From positions 1 to 34,275 of the forward strand of contig JAKPIR010000119.1 in NCBI GenBank assembly GCA_029549705.1: DNA of 34,275 bases, written 5' to 3'. Source of the stretch: Pseudomonadota bacterium. Its GTDB lineage: Bacteria; Pseudomonadota; Gammaproteobacteria; Burkholderiales; Methylophilaceae. A model generated the notes under the pieces. It saw only the letters and a program-made list of their open reading frames with translations, made no database searches and was not told the origin of the DNA. The translations under genes and the position numbers were made by a program. Positions 8,301-16,494 of the stretch are shown here, piece by piece (the first letter of the stretch is position 1; each line of letters begins with the position of its first letter).

Positions 8301-9536
8301 TTAGTTTGTCATAAATAAAGTAAGTAGTTCATTTAAAAAGCGCTGTCCCAAAAGTGTGGGTTTTATATAGCCGTTTTTTATCTCAAGTAAATTTTTGTTT
8401 TGTGCCTGAGAAATGCTACTTTCTAACGTATTAATGTGTAGGCCTGTCCGCATCTGAAATAGGTTTACCGGAACGCCATCCGTTAAACGCAGCGCATTCA
8501 TCATAAATTCGAATCCTAGTTCGCAATCAGATATATTCCAAACGCTCTCTGTAGCTTTTCCTTGTAGCGCTTGCTCCATGTAAGCTTTTGGATGTTTGGA
8601 GCGAGTTTCTCGCGTAATTTTGTCGTGATAACTTAATTTGCTATGCGCCCCCGCCCCAATGCCTAAATAATCTCCAAACTGCCAGTAATTCAAGTTGTGC
8701 CTTGCTTGTTTACTGGGTTTAGAAAATGCGGAAGTTTCGTAATGTTCGTAACCGTGTTTTGCCAATAAATTTTCTATCTCTATTTGCATTTCAGCGCAGA
8801 TGTCGTCGTCAGGTAACTTGGGAGGCGAGTGGTAGAAAGGCGTGTTGGGTTCTAATGTCAGATGGTAAAAAGATAGATGATCTGCATTGAGTGCAATCGC
8901 TTGTTTGGCATCTTCGAGAGCATGCTGCATAGTTTGATTCGGCAATCCGTACATCACATCAAAATTTACACGCTCAAAGGTAGTGAGTGCTAACTCTGCT
9001 GCTTGAATTGCCTGCTTTTCTGTGTGAATGCGCCCTAAAGCGTTAAGGTGGCTAGCATTAAAACTTTGAATGCCCAATGACAATCGGTTCACACCCGCTT
9101 GTTTGTAACCAATAAAATTGGCTGAATCTACGGTGCCAGGATTGGCTTCAAGCGTAATTTCGGCATCGTATTCCAGCGGTGTGAGTGCACGTACCTGACT
9201 TAATATCTTATCTATAGATGCTGGCTTAAATAAGCTTGGCGTACCCCCGCCAAAAAACACACTTTTAATTTTTCTGCCCCAGACCTTAGGTGTCGCTTGC
9301 TCTAAATCCGCAATCAGTGCATCCACATAAGTACTTTCGGGAATCTCGCCATGCTGATGACGACTTTCATGCGAATTAAAATCACAATACGGGCACTTTT
9401 GAACGCACCAGGGAATATGAATGTACAGTGATAGTGGCGGTGAATCGGTGAGCCCTGAAATGGTTTGCTTACCTACTAGCGGAATGATGCTTTGACGCGT
9501 TTGGTTAAACGAGGTATCCGCTTTGATTTCTATCAA
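8301..9536 (-). CDS. hemW: HemW-type radical SAM protein
   Basis: The 411-residue protein carries the radical-SAM 4Fe-4S motif in YIHIPWCVQKCPYCDFNSH (CxxxCxxC plus the extra aromatic-Asp-Phe typical of HemW), FFGGGTPSL, ITLEANPGTV, RLSLGIQSF and a C-terminal HemW domain (YEHYETSAFSKP, NYWQFGDYLGIGAGAHS). HemW was long called oxygen-independent coproporphyrinogen oxidase but is better described as a heme-binding chaperone; it lacks the N-terminal part of true HemN. The start is a TTG only 15 bp after the preceding ORF's stop in the same frame, with AAAAGG about 18 bp upstream, so translation likely depends on reinitiation. No ATG or GTG alternative precedes the radical-SAM motif. Confidence 0.92.
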   Translation of the reverse strand: MIEIKADTSFNQTRQSIIPLVGKQTISGLTDSPPLSLYIHIPWCVQKCPYCDFNSHESRHQHGEIPESTYVDALIADLEQATPKVWGRKIKSVFFGGGTPSLFKPASIDKILSQVRALTPLEYDAEITLEANPGTVDSANFIGYKQAGVNRLSLGIQSFNASHLNALGRIHTEKQAIQAAELALTTFERVNFDVMYGLPNQTMQHALEDAKQAIALNADHLSFYHLTLEPNTPFYHSPPKLPDDDICAEMQIEIENLLAKHGYEHYETSAFSKPSKQARHNLNYWQFGDYLGIGAGAHSKLSYHDKITRETRSKHPKAYMEQALQGKATESVWNISDCELGFEFMMNALRLTDGVPVNLFQMRTGLHINTLESSISQAQNKNLLEIKNGYIKPTLLGQRFLNELLTLFMTN

Positions 9537-9551
9537 TTTTTTTATAGTAGG

Positions 9552-9776
9552 TTACCTTTTGTATGGGTTAACTAGCGACTCTACGAGTTGATGCAGTGCT
9601 TCGCGCATTTGCTGTTCTGAGACCTCCATCAGCAATCCATCCTCTAATGCGTCTTGGGCTATTTGCTTAATCTCGTCAAAATTTTCTGTCATCACTTTAA
9701 CTTTTTCGGTGCACGAAACAACACTGCCGTCATCACGGAGCCACTTTGGCCAAATAGAGTGATTGGACTTAGTCAT
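9552..9776 (-). CDS. Small conserved hypothetical protein
   Basis: The 74-residue soluble protein begins with a WPKWLRDDGSVVSCTEKVKV segment followed by a mostly helical acidic tail (EIKQIAQDALEDGLLMEVS, MREALHQLVESLVNPYKR). I recognise this pattern as a small uncharacterised protein found in other betaproteobacteria, but know no function. Its start overlaps the end of rdgB by 8 bp and hemW begins 15 bp after its stop, so it is embedded in the rph-rdgB-hemW operon. Real coding is supported by the overlaps and by compositional similarity to neighbours. One Cys and no membrane segment are visible. Confidence 0.8.
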   Translation of the reverse strand: MTKSNHSIWPKWLRDDGSVVSCTEKVKVMTENFDEIKQIAQDALEDGLLMEVSEQQMREALHQLVESLVNPYKR

Positions 9777-10368
9777 GACTTAGCCTCTCAAGCTTTTGTA
9801 ATAATTTTGCCATGGCGTGACCGCGGTGGCTGATACGGCTTTTGATTTCTAGTGGTAGTTCGGCAACCGTTTTACCTGTTTTTGCGTCCAAAAATAGCGG
9901 ATCATAACCAAAGCCATCTGTGCCTCGATATTCATAGAGAATTTCACCATACCATTGACCTTCAGCAATAATAGGTTCAGGGTCATGCTCATGACGCACT
10001 AATACCATAACACAGTAAAAGTGCGCATGCCGATTGCTCTCAGTGCCCAGCACTTTGAGCAGTTTTTGGTTATTACGTTCGTCCGATTTTGGCTCCCCTG
10101 CATATCTAGCTGAAATCACACCAGGTGCCCCTAGTAGCGCATTAACACATAAACCTGAGTCATCAGCCAATGCGGGTAAGCCTGTATGTTTACTGGCATG
10201 ACGTGCTTTGGTAAGCGCATTTTCTATAAACGTGCAGAATGGCTCTTCACACTCCGGCACGTTTAGCGCTGACTGCGGAATAATTTCTATTTCAAGCCCA
10301 CCAAGAATATGCTGAATTTCTCGTAGCTTGCCAAGATTCCCCGTTGCGATAACCAGCTTTTTAAACAC
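9769..10368 (-). CDS. rdgB: XTP/dITP diphosphatase (house-cleaning nucleotide pyrophosphatase)
   Basis: RdgB/HAM1 hydrolyses dITP, XTP and ITP to monophosphates, preventing incorporation of deaminated purines. The 199-residue protein opens with [16 protein letters not shown] (the (S/T)xN-x-K-x-x-E substrate-binding motif), has [24 protein letters not shown] with metal-binding acidic residues, [11 protein letters not shown], and [11 protein letters not shown] near the C-terminus. All are canonical and the length is normal. The start overlaps the end of rph by 8 bp; rph-rdgB linkage is common in bacteria. Confidence 0.96.
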   Translation of the reverse strand: MFKKLVIATGNLGKLREIQHILGGLEIEIIPQSALNVPECEEPFCTFIENALTKARHASKHTGLPALADDSGLCVNALLGAPGVISARYAGEPKSDERNNQKLLKVLGTESNRHAHFYCVMVLVRHEHDPEPIIAEGQWYGEILYEYRGTDGFGYDPLFLDAKTGKTVAELPLEIKSRISHRGHAMAKLLQKLERLSHD

Positions 10369-11107
10369 TTAGAGCCTCTTGTTGCTTCATCATGAGTTGC
10401 CCAATACCGTGTGCAGCTAAATCGAGCATAGCATTCATTGCAGTACGGTCAAACGGTTCGCCTTCCGCCGTTCCTTGTATCTCCACAAAGCCGCCATCTG
10501 CAGTCATCACCACATTCATATCCGTATCACAGTCAGAATCTTCAATATAATCCAAATCAAGTACAGGTTGACCTTTGTAAACACCAACTGAAATAGCCGC
10601 TACCGCCTGTTTTAGCGGGCTATTTTGTAGCTTACCCGTTTTAATTAGGTGGTTAACTGCATCAGCCAAAGCAACATAAGCGCCAGTGATACTGGCTGTT
10701 CTCGTGCCGCCATCTGCTTGAATCACATCGCAATCTATTTGTATGCTACGTTCACCTAATTTTTCTAAATCAATAATTGCCCGTAACGAGCGGCCAATTA
10801 AACGCTGAATTTCTTGTGTACGGCCAGACTGTTTACCTTTTGCCGCCTCTCTATCCATACGGCTACCCGTCGAGCGAGGTAGCATGCCATATTCTGCGGT
10901 CACCCAGCCCTGGCCCTTACCTTTTAAAAAGCCCGGCACTTTTTCATCTACACTGGCAGTGCAGAGCACGTGCGTGTCACCAAATTTGATTAGAACAGAA
11001 CCTTCAGCGTGCTTGGTATATTTGCGAATGATTTCAATATTACGTAATTGATTGCTGGCACGGGCACTTGGCCGATGGTTTTCTACATTGCTTGGTTTAG
11101 CCTGCAT
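10361..11107 (-). CDS. rph: Ribonuclease PH
   Basis: RNase PH is a phosphorolytic 3'-5' exoribonuclease that trims tRNA 3' ends. The 248-residue protein has [36 protein letters not shown], the RQ-type phosphate/RNA-binding stretch [40 protein letters not shown] and the C-terminal [11 protein letters not shown]. No frameshift of the type seen in E. coli K-12 is present. It is the first gene of the rph-rdgB-orf74-hemW operon, separated from the upstream PP2C gene by 58 bp. The first 12 or so residues are variable in the family, so a slightly later start cannot be excluded. Confidence 0.97.
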   Translation of the reverse strand: MQAKPSNVENHRPSARASNQLRNIEIIRKYTKHAEGSVLIKFGDTHVLCTASVDEKVPGFLKGKGQGWVTAEYGMLPRSTGSRMDREAAKGKQSGRTQEIQRLIGRSLRAIIDLEKLGERSIQIDCDVIQADGGTRTASITGAYVALADAVNHLIKTGKLQNSPLKQAVAAISVGVYKGQPVLDLDYIEDSDCDTDMNVVMTADGGFVEIQGTAEGEPFDRTAMNAMLDLAAHGIGQLMMKQQEALSV

Positions 11108-11165
11108 GATTGAATCCTGATTATGATTAAAAAGCCACTTGGCTTAGCTACGTCTTAGCTTGACG

Positions 11166-12101
11166 TTATTTATCTTGTGAGGTCAGCTTGTTTTTTTGAA
11201 GCGCCCGTTGTATTTCATTGATGGTATTTTCAATGTCGTCATCTGAAAAATCATCAGTAAAAGTATCGTCACTACCTAAAATGTTACGTTTAACTGGGTT
11301 CATGATGGTAGTAGTGGCACCCATTGCCATTGTAATCGTGGATACGGCAAATGGGTCGCTGAGTTTATCGCCCCACTGTAGACCAATAGCACTCATATTG
11401 TCACCTTGCTCTTGGCTAACTAGTTCTGCTTTATTCAGTAGTGCGGTAACATTATCAGTAATAGAAGGACCATATAGCATGACTTTGATTTCATCATCGG
11501 TTAATGCACCCCAAACGCCATCTGTGCAAAGCAAAATGGTATCACCTTCAGCCAACTCTTGACGATCCGAGAGGTCGATTTTAGGTGGCGTATCACCCCC
11601 TAGGCAACTATATACTTTGTGGCGATATGGATGCGTGGTCATTTCACTTTTATTAATGATTCCTTTGTTATAGAGCGACTGAACAACAGAGTGATCTTCC
11701 GTACGATAGAGTAAGTGATTGTTACGAAAATGGTACAGTCTGGAGTCCCCCACATGGGCGCAATAGAGCATACCGCGCTGTACGATGGCTGCCACAATGG
11801 TCGTGCGGGGTGATTCAAGCATCTCACGTTCTTGCGTGAGTTGGTCGATCATGTCGTGAATTTGCTGGATGTGGTCAATTAAAAACTTAGCGGGGCTAGA
11901 AAGTGTAGGCACGGCCAAACGCTGAAAAGCTTCAGTCATGGTGGTGACCGCTAATTGCGCAGCCATTTCACCGTGCCGGTGCCCACCCATGCCGTCAGCT
12001 ACCACAAGTAGCAAGGCATCTTTGCTGTAAGAATAGGCCAGTCTGTCTTGGTTGTACTGGCGAGGCCCTTGCAGGCTATTTTGAAAAATAGTAAATTTCA
12101 T
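11166..12101 (-). CDS. PP2C-family serine/threonine protein phosphatase
   Basis: The 311-residue protein has the metal-dependent PPM fold motifs: RQYNQDR (first metal-binding Asp), VVADGMGGHRHGEMAA (about 34-47), YCAHVGDSRLYHFR, LLCTDGVWGALTDDEI and QGDNMSAIGLQW. An acidic C-terminal tail of about 60 residues (DDTFTDDFSDDDIENTIN) follows the catalytic domain and has no recognised motif. No membrane segment is present. It overlaps the kinase gene by 4 bp, so the two form a coupled kinase/phosphatase pair, presumably acting on shared substrates; those are unknown. Such pairs near rph/yicC are common in betaproteobacteria, to my knowledge. Confidence 0.93.
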   Translation of the reverse strand: MKFTIFQNSLQGPRQYNQDRLAYSYSKDALLLVVADGMGGHRHGEMAAQLAVTTMTEAFQRLAVPTLSSPAKFLIDHIQQIHDMIDQLTQEREMLESPRTTIVAAIVQRGMLYCAHVGDSRLYHFRNNHLLYRTEDHSVVQSLYNKGIINKSEMTTHPYRHKVYSCLGGDTPPKIDLSDRQELAEGDTILLCTDGVWGALTDDEIKVMLYGPSITDNVTALLNKAELVSQEQGDNMSAIGLQWGDKLSDPFAVSTITMAMGATTTIMNPVKRNILGSDDTFTDDFSDDDIENTINEIQRALQKNKLTSQDK

Positions 12102-13072
12102 TGAGATTTTTTGATGTTAATAGGGGTATTGAGTACGTCAGAAACCGGACTCTTCAGCACTTCAACAATTTTATCAAATCGACTTTTTTTCTTAGGTGTG
12201 GGCATGGATTTGAGTAGTGATTTTTGCAAAGAAAACACACTTTGCGGCCGCTTTAAATAATCTAGGCTCAAGCACTGATCAATGATTTCTAGTAGACTCT
12301 GTGAGTAATTTGACAACCCCAGTTTTACCGCGGGAACAAGCAGGTCGTTTTTTACGCGTAAATTAGCTGCAGCTGGCGAGGTGCGCGTCAAACAGGAATA
12401 CATGGTGGCGCCAATGCTGTAGATATCGCTCCATGGCCCTAACAAGTTGCGATCAAAATATTGTTCAGGTGGTGCAAATCCTGGCGTATAGCTGGGCGAT
12501 GATTTCGCCAGATTTTCGTTAAGTGCTTGTCTGGCAGAACCAAAATCAAGCAATACGGGCGACTCATCTAACCTAATATAAATATTGGCAGGTTTAATAT
12601 CTAAATGTAATAGCTTTTGCGCATGCACTTCACGCAAACCTTTCGCAAGCTGGCTAAATACCTGCCGAATAAAAATCTCTGAAACTAATTCAGTTTGTCC
12701 TAATATGTAATCCTGCAGTGACTTACCTTGCTCATACTGCATGACCATGTATACGGTTTCATTGGCACGAAAAAAATTAATGACGCGCACGATATTTCGA
12801 TGATCAATTTTTGCTAGCGATAACCCCTCATCAAAAAAGCATTTCAAACCATGCCTAAATAGAGCTGCATCATCTGGGTTGGGCATGACCGTTGCGCCAC
12901 CGCTTCGCAATGCAATTGAAGTAGGTAAATACTCTTTAATGGCAACAAGATTATTGTCATTATCATGCGCCAAATAGACAAAGCTAAAGCCTCCAGAACT
13001 TAAGACTTTATCAATTTTATAATCTTGAAGCTGGTAGCCATTAGGTAAGGCTAAATTTTTAGTTGAAGACAC
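12098..13072 (-). CDS. Soluble Hanks-type serine/threonine protein kinase
   Basis: The 324-residue protein is almost entirely a eukaryotic-like kinase domain: glycine loop SSGGFSFVY (about 25-33), ATP-anchoring Lys46 in VAIKEYLP, a catalytic HLDIKPANIYI (HRD variant HLD, Asp158, Asn163), the metal-binding DFG at 176-178, and FAPPEQY as the APE equivalent. Everything needed for catalysis is visible. No membrane helix, PASTA or other sensor domain is present, unlike PknB-type kinases, so it is probably cytoplasmic. The C-terminal 30 residues are basic. It is first in a two-gene operon with the PP2C phosphatase and divergent from yicC. Confidence 0.93.
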   Translation of the reverse strand: MSSTKNLALPNGYQLQDYKIDKVLSSGGFSFVYLAHDNDNNLVAIKEYLPTSIALRSGGATVMPNPDDAALFRHGLKCFFDEGLSLAKIDHRNIVRVINFFRANETVYMVMQYEQGKSLQDYILGQTELVSEIFIRQVFSQLAKGLREVHAQKLLHLDIKPANIYIRLDESPVLLDFGSARQALNENLAKSSPSYTPGFAPPEQYFDRNLLGPWSDIYSIGATMYSCLTRTSPAAANLRVKNDLLVPAVKLGLSNYSQSLLEIIDQCLSLDYLKRPQSVFSLQKSLLKSMPTPKKKSRFDKIVEVLKSPVSDVLNTPINIKKSQ

Positions 13073-13277
13073 TGAGTTATCGTTTTTAAAAAATGGGTTT
13101 GAATAAAATTTTCTTAACGCTAAATTGGGTAATATATTCCATTAAACTTAGAGTACATTCAGCAATATAACGCGTAATTGATTGTAATTAAAGTTATTTG
13201 CCATTATTTTGGCATGAAATCATTGCGATTTGATACCATGATGCAAATTTTATTTAATTTTTTTTAGGAATTGATGC

Positions 13278-14144
13278 ATGACTTACAGTATGACGGGCTT
13301 TGCGGCACTCGAAAAACCGATTCACAATGCGACATTGTTGCTGGAACTGCGGGCTGTGAATAGCCGTTATTTAGATTTACATTTTAAATTAGATGAAAAT
13401 TTAAGAGGGTTTGAACCAACGATACGTGAGTTAATCAGTGCGCAATTAAATCGGGGTAAAGTTGAGTGTAAAGTGAATTTAATTCAGCGGCCGCAATTGA
13501 ATCAGGAAACAGCGCTTGATGGCACAGTGATGCAGCAACTGGCAGCAATGCAATTACAGGCCAAAGCCTACTTTCCATCTAGCCGTGAGCTAAGTATGGC
13601 GGATATTCTTCGCTGGCCAGGAGTTGTGCTCACGCAAGGCGTTGACCAGGATTTATTAGTAGAAGAGATTAAACAATTAGTGCAACAGGGTTTACATGAC
13701 TTAAAAGCCTCACGCGCGCGCGAGGGCGACAAACTTAAAATGTTGATTCTAGATCGCATCCATCAAATGGAAATGTTGGTTGAAAAGGTAAAACCCCTAT
13801 TGCCAACACTTGCGAAAGAATATCAGACCAAACTTGAAAATAAATTGCAGGAAACTTTAAAAAGCATTGATCCAGAGCGCATAGCGCAAGAACTGGTGTT
13901 GTTTACACAGCGTATTGATGTAGACGAAGAGCTCAGTCGGTTAACCGCGCATGTGTCAGAAATCAAGCGTATTTTGAATAGTGACGCACCCGCCGGTAAA
14001 CGCCTTGATTTTTTAATGCAAGAACTCAACCGTGAAGCCAATACACTGGGCTCAAAATCCGTATCAACGCAAACGTCGCAAGTGTCGATGGAACTCAAGG
14101 TCCTCATAGAGCAGATGCGCGAGCAGATACAGAATATTGAGTAA
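13278..14144 (+). CDS. yicC: YicC-family endoribonuclease
   Basis: The 288-residue protein begins MTYSMTGFAALEKP, the family's N-terminal signature, with LELRAVNSRYLDLHFKL, IRELISAQLNRGKVECKVNL, and the C-terminal DUF1732 domain (RLDFLMQELNREANTLGSKS ... ELKVLIEQMREQIQNIE). YicC is an endoribonuclease that in E. coli promotes decay of the small RNA RyhB. The gene usually sits directly beside gmk; here a GGDEF gene on the opposite strand lies between them. The start follows TTTTTAGGAATTG, a good ribosome binding site. Length is typical. Confidence 0.95.
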   Translation: MTYSMTGFAALEKPIHNATLLLELRAVNSRYLDLHFKLDENLRGFEPTIRELISAQLNRGKVECKVNLIQRPQLNQETALDGTVMQQLAAMQLQAKAYFPSSRELSMADILRWPGVVLTQGVDQDLLVEEIKQLVQQGLHDLKASRAREGDKLKMLILDRIHQMEMLVEKVKPLLPTLAKEYQTKLENKLQETLKSIDPERIAQELVLFTQRIDVDEELSRLTAHVSEIKRILNSDAPAGKRLDFLMQELNREANTLGSKSVSTQTSQVSMELKVLIEQMREQIQNIE

Positions 14145-14154
14145 TATTTCAGCT

Positions 14155-14175
14155 AATACATGTGGACCATGTATT
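14155..14175. terminator. Candidate bidirectional terminator between yicC and GGDEF gene
   Basis: AATACATG and CATGTATT form an 8-bp stem with a 5-nt loop in the 33-bp gap between convergent genes. The T-tract is poor (CTTTATAT), so termination strength is uncertain; position is the main support. Confidence 0.4.
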
Positions 14176-14177
14176 CT

Positions 14178-16004
14178 TTATATGGTCGGAATCTCAGCGC
14201 CAACCACACGATTTCTGCCAGACTGCTTGGCGATGTAGAGTGCCGCATCAGCCCTAGGCAAGACAGAATCAATATTCTCACCAGTGAGTCTTTCGGCAAC
14301 ACCAGCACTAAAGGTAATCAGCACGCGTTCATTGTTGTGTAGAAAGAAGTTTTTGGTAAGGTCGCGCTGTATCCCGGTAACCACATTCACAGCATCATTT
14401 TGTTTTGAGCCTGGCAGTAGGATGACAAATTCTTCACCACCATAACGTGCCAGCACATCAGTGCTGCGAAGGATGCTTTTAACCACTTTGGCCAGATGTG
14501 CGAGTGCCGTATCGCCCGTGGAGTGACCCATGGTATCGTTGATTTTTTTGAAATGATCAATATCGAGCATGGCGAGCGAGATGGGCGTATTGTGGCGGTC
14601 GGCACGTTCAAATTCTCGATCAATCGCATCATCCATGCCTCGTCGATTAAGTGCACCGGTTAAAAAGTCTTGGTGTGCAACTTCGCTAATGTAATCGAGC
14701 TTGGCGGACAATTCATTGATTTGCTTTTCAGCTTCTTCAACTTTTTTCTGAGTTTCTTCGAAGGCATTGTGTGAATTTTGCGCATCCGCGTTCATTTCAC
14801 GAATATCCCCCACCAAATTTTGCAAAATGGTATTCAGTTGCGTAATGTCTTCGGTTTCTGAAATTTGCGCTTGATACTGATTGATTTTGGCTTGATAAGT
14901 GCCAGTGCTTCTTGAAATATCTGCCAAACCGCTAACAAAGCTGCTCATCATGCCCTTGAGCGTTTCTTTAGCAGCAACAAGGCCTGGTTTAATGTTTGAT
15001 TGCTTATAGATGAGTTCTTTTAGGCTGCTTTCAGCATTATAAACGGTGTCAATATCCAGCGGTTTTGAAATAATATCCTGCACAATTGCAATTTGACCAT
15101 GTAGCCATTTATCTTCTATCGTCAGTTCACCCATGCTGGAAACCAGCAAACGCAGCATTTGTACCAATGACTCCTGCATGCGGTGTTGTGCATCGTTACG
15201 CATCTCGGCACGCAAAATGAACGATTTCAGTGTTTCACCTAATGCATTGACCTCTTCAACCGTGTTGGCTGCCTGGGCGAGACGAATGACATTCTCGATT
15301 TTATTCGAGGCGGCCGGTATGTCTGAAAATTGGGGTAAAACAACAAGCTTGATAGCTCTTGTGAGTAAGTCTCGCCAAGCTATAGTGAGTGCTTGCTCAC
15401 TCTCGGTTAATACTACAGCTGCTTGTGCCGGCGAATTTTTTTGAGTTGCCGTGACGGTTTCAATATCTGTTGTTGATTGAGTCTGGCTTCCTGTCGCGCT
15501 GCTGGCAGTTGTTGATGGCTGCCCCTCACCCCATGAGGTGATGAGTGCCTGAATTTTCTCACCTAGTTGGCTAGGGTCATTGGCAAAGTTGATAATAACG
15601 CGATTGAGCCCCTCTTTTTTACGGCTCAAGGTGATGCCTGTGTGGTTCACATCGAGCTGTTTCAGCAAATGGCGCAAAAGCGAGGGCCAATTCACACCAT
15701 CGGCCTCATTGGCGCTGGTGGGCATGAGTTTACGTAATTGGTCTTCTAGACTCTCAGCGTCACGCTTTTTAATGAAGGTGGCAATTTTTTGTGAGGTAGC
15801 GAGGTACTTGGGCCTGTCTTTACCGAGTTCCGTTAATACCTTTTCTAAAGATTTGCCGAGCACTTCTGCGTTATCAACGGATTTAATCCCAGCAATTTCA
15901 TCATACACACGGCGATAGTTTTCGGGCGTGGGCGGGCTCTGGCTTTTAGAAAGCTGAATCAGCGTCTGGCGCGCCAGTTCTAGAGGCGTTAATTTTTTAT
16001 CCAT
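14178..16004 (-). CDS. Diguanylate cyclase (GGDEF domain protein)
   Basis: The 608-residue protein ends in a GGDEF domain (about 440-605): HQDFLTGALNRRGMDDAI, SLAMLDIDHFKKINDTMGH, and the active-site ARYGGEEFVILLPG (GGEEF at 522-526). An RSTD I-site lies five residues before GGEEF, so product inhibition by c-di-GMP is likely. The N-terminal 430 residues have no sensory domain I can name; they begin TPLELARQTLIQLSKS and contain a long coiled coil (about 360-440). No membrane segment is seen, so it is probably a soluble c-di-GMP synthase. It lies between yicC and gmk, which are commonly adjacent. Confidence 0.92.
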   Translation of the reverse strand: MDKKLTPLELARQTLIQLSKSQSPPTPENYRRVYDEIAGIKSVDNAEVLGKSLEKVLTELGKDRPKYLATSQKIATFIKKRDAESLEDQLRKLMPTSANEADGVNWPSLLRHLLKQLDVNHTGITLSRKKEGLNRVIINFANDPSQLGEKIQALITSWGEGQPSTTASSATGSQTQSTTDIETVTATQKNSPAQAAVVLTESEQALTIAWRDLLTRAIKLVVLPQFSDIPAASNKIENVIRLAQAANTVEEVNALGETLKSFILRAEMRNDAQHRMQESLVQMLRLLVSSMGELTIEDKWLHGQIAIVQDIISKPLDIDTVYNAESSLKELIYKQSNIKPGLVAAKETLKGMMSSFVSGLADISRSTGTYQAKINQYQAQISETEDITQLNTILQNLVGDIREMNADAQNSHNAFEETQKKVEEAEKQINELSAKLDYISEVAHQDFLTGALNRRGMDDAIDREFERADRHNTPISLAMLDIDHFKKINDTMGHSTGDTALAHLAKVVKSILRSTDVLARYGGEEFVILLPGSKQNDAVNVVTGIQRDLTKNFFLHNNERVLITFSAGVAERLTGENIDSVLPRADAALYIAKQSGRNRVVGAEIPTI

Positions 16005-16250
16005 AATTTAACGGTTGCGTTTGCAGTCAATTTGTTGTTTGAATTTTGTGAGGCTACCCATATTAGACGCCATCATACCGAGTTAAGCAACAATTCAATT
16101 ACTTGATTAAGCGGGTGATATTGGGTTTATTACCGTGTTGGCGGATGATTCAAACGCAAATATACGAGCGTGAAAATGATAAAAAATAAACCGATTGCAT
16201 ATAAAAATACAAAATAAATTTGCACAAATTGTGAGGATTTTAAATACAAA
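16005..16250. other. Intergenic region with a possible small-protein remnant
   Basis: About 250 bp upstream of the GGDEF gene, AT-rich, with no gene in the ORF track that I accept. On the minus strand at 16130-16225 an open frame (GTG to TAA, 31 codons) reads as one hydrophobic helix followed by RLNHPPTR. It lacks a convincing ribosome binding site and its 5' side abuts the family A repeat. Confidence 0.4.
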
Positions 16251-16369
16251 CCTTTTTTGATGCTCTGTACCAGTGCTTGGCATCACCATTCTCGCTAAGT
16301 GCTAAAGCACTAAGTCGAATGCGAAAGCCTTTATTTATAAGGCTTGCAGAGCATCAATTTTTTCTCGGG
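16251..16369 (+). repeat. Family A palindromic repeat interrupted by a family B element
   Basis: The left part CCTTTTTTGATGCTCTG matches the left end of the 33837 copy, and AAAGCCTTTATTTATAAGG onward with GCAGAGCAT and a T-tract plus CTCGGG matches its right part. Between them lie about 56 extra bases (16268-16323) containing the family B hairpin found again near 22650. It sits between divergent genes (GGDEF and gmk), where a terminator is not expected. Confidence 0.8.
16290..16321 (+). repeat. Family B hairpin element, copy 1
   Basis: The core TCGCTAAGTGCTAAAGCACT and following AAGTC is flanked by CATTC on the left and GAATG on the right, which are complementary. The same core occurs near 22650 with CAACC/GGTTG as flanks. 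Located inside the family A copy at 16251-16369. Confidence 0.75.
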
Positions 16370-16454
16370 AGAAATGTGTAATGAAGTGTGGTTTTTTTAA
16401 GCGCCTCATTTGCGCTGCGGTGGAAGTTTCGTGCATCAAAAACTTCGGTAAAAA

Positions 16455-16463
16455 TGGTATGAT
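16455..16463 (+). promoter_or_regulatory. Candidate extended -10 promoter of gmk
   Basis: TGGTATGAT lies 31 bp upstream of the gmk ATG at 16495. No good -35 is visible at 17 bp; the TGn extension may compensate. An inverted repeat (GAAGTTT ... AAACTTC, 16423-16446) lies just upstream. Confidence 0.35.
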
Positions 16464-16494
16464 TTTAAAACATAAGAGTGCAAAAGAATTCACG

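Noticed and set aside
10070-10085. ACGTTCGTC resembling an AlgR box inside rdgB
   Set aside because: It is within a coding region with no promoter context; a chance match is expected over this length.
11218-11562. 114-codon plus-strand ORF inside the PP2C gene
   Set aside because: It is a shadow of a gene with clear catalytic motifs on the minus strand; its own translation is low-complexity Ser/Val/Leu.
16381-16494. N-terminal 38-residue extension of gmk in the ORF track
   Set aside because: It runs out of a repeat element, is rich in Cys and Lys without Gmk similarity, and the ATG at 16495 gives the standard protein.
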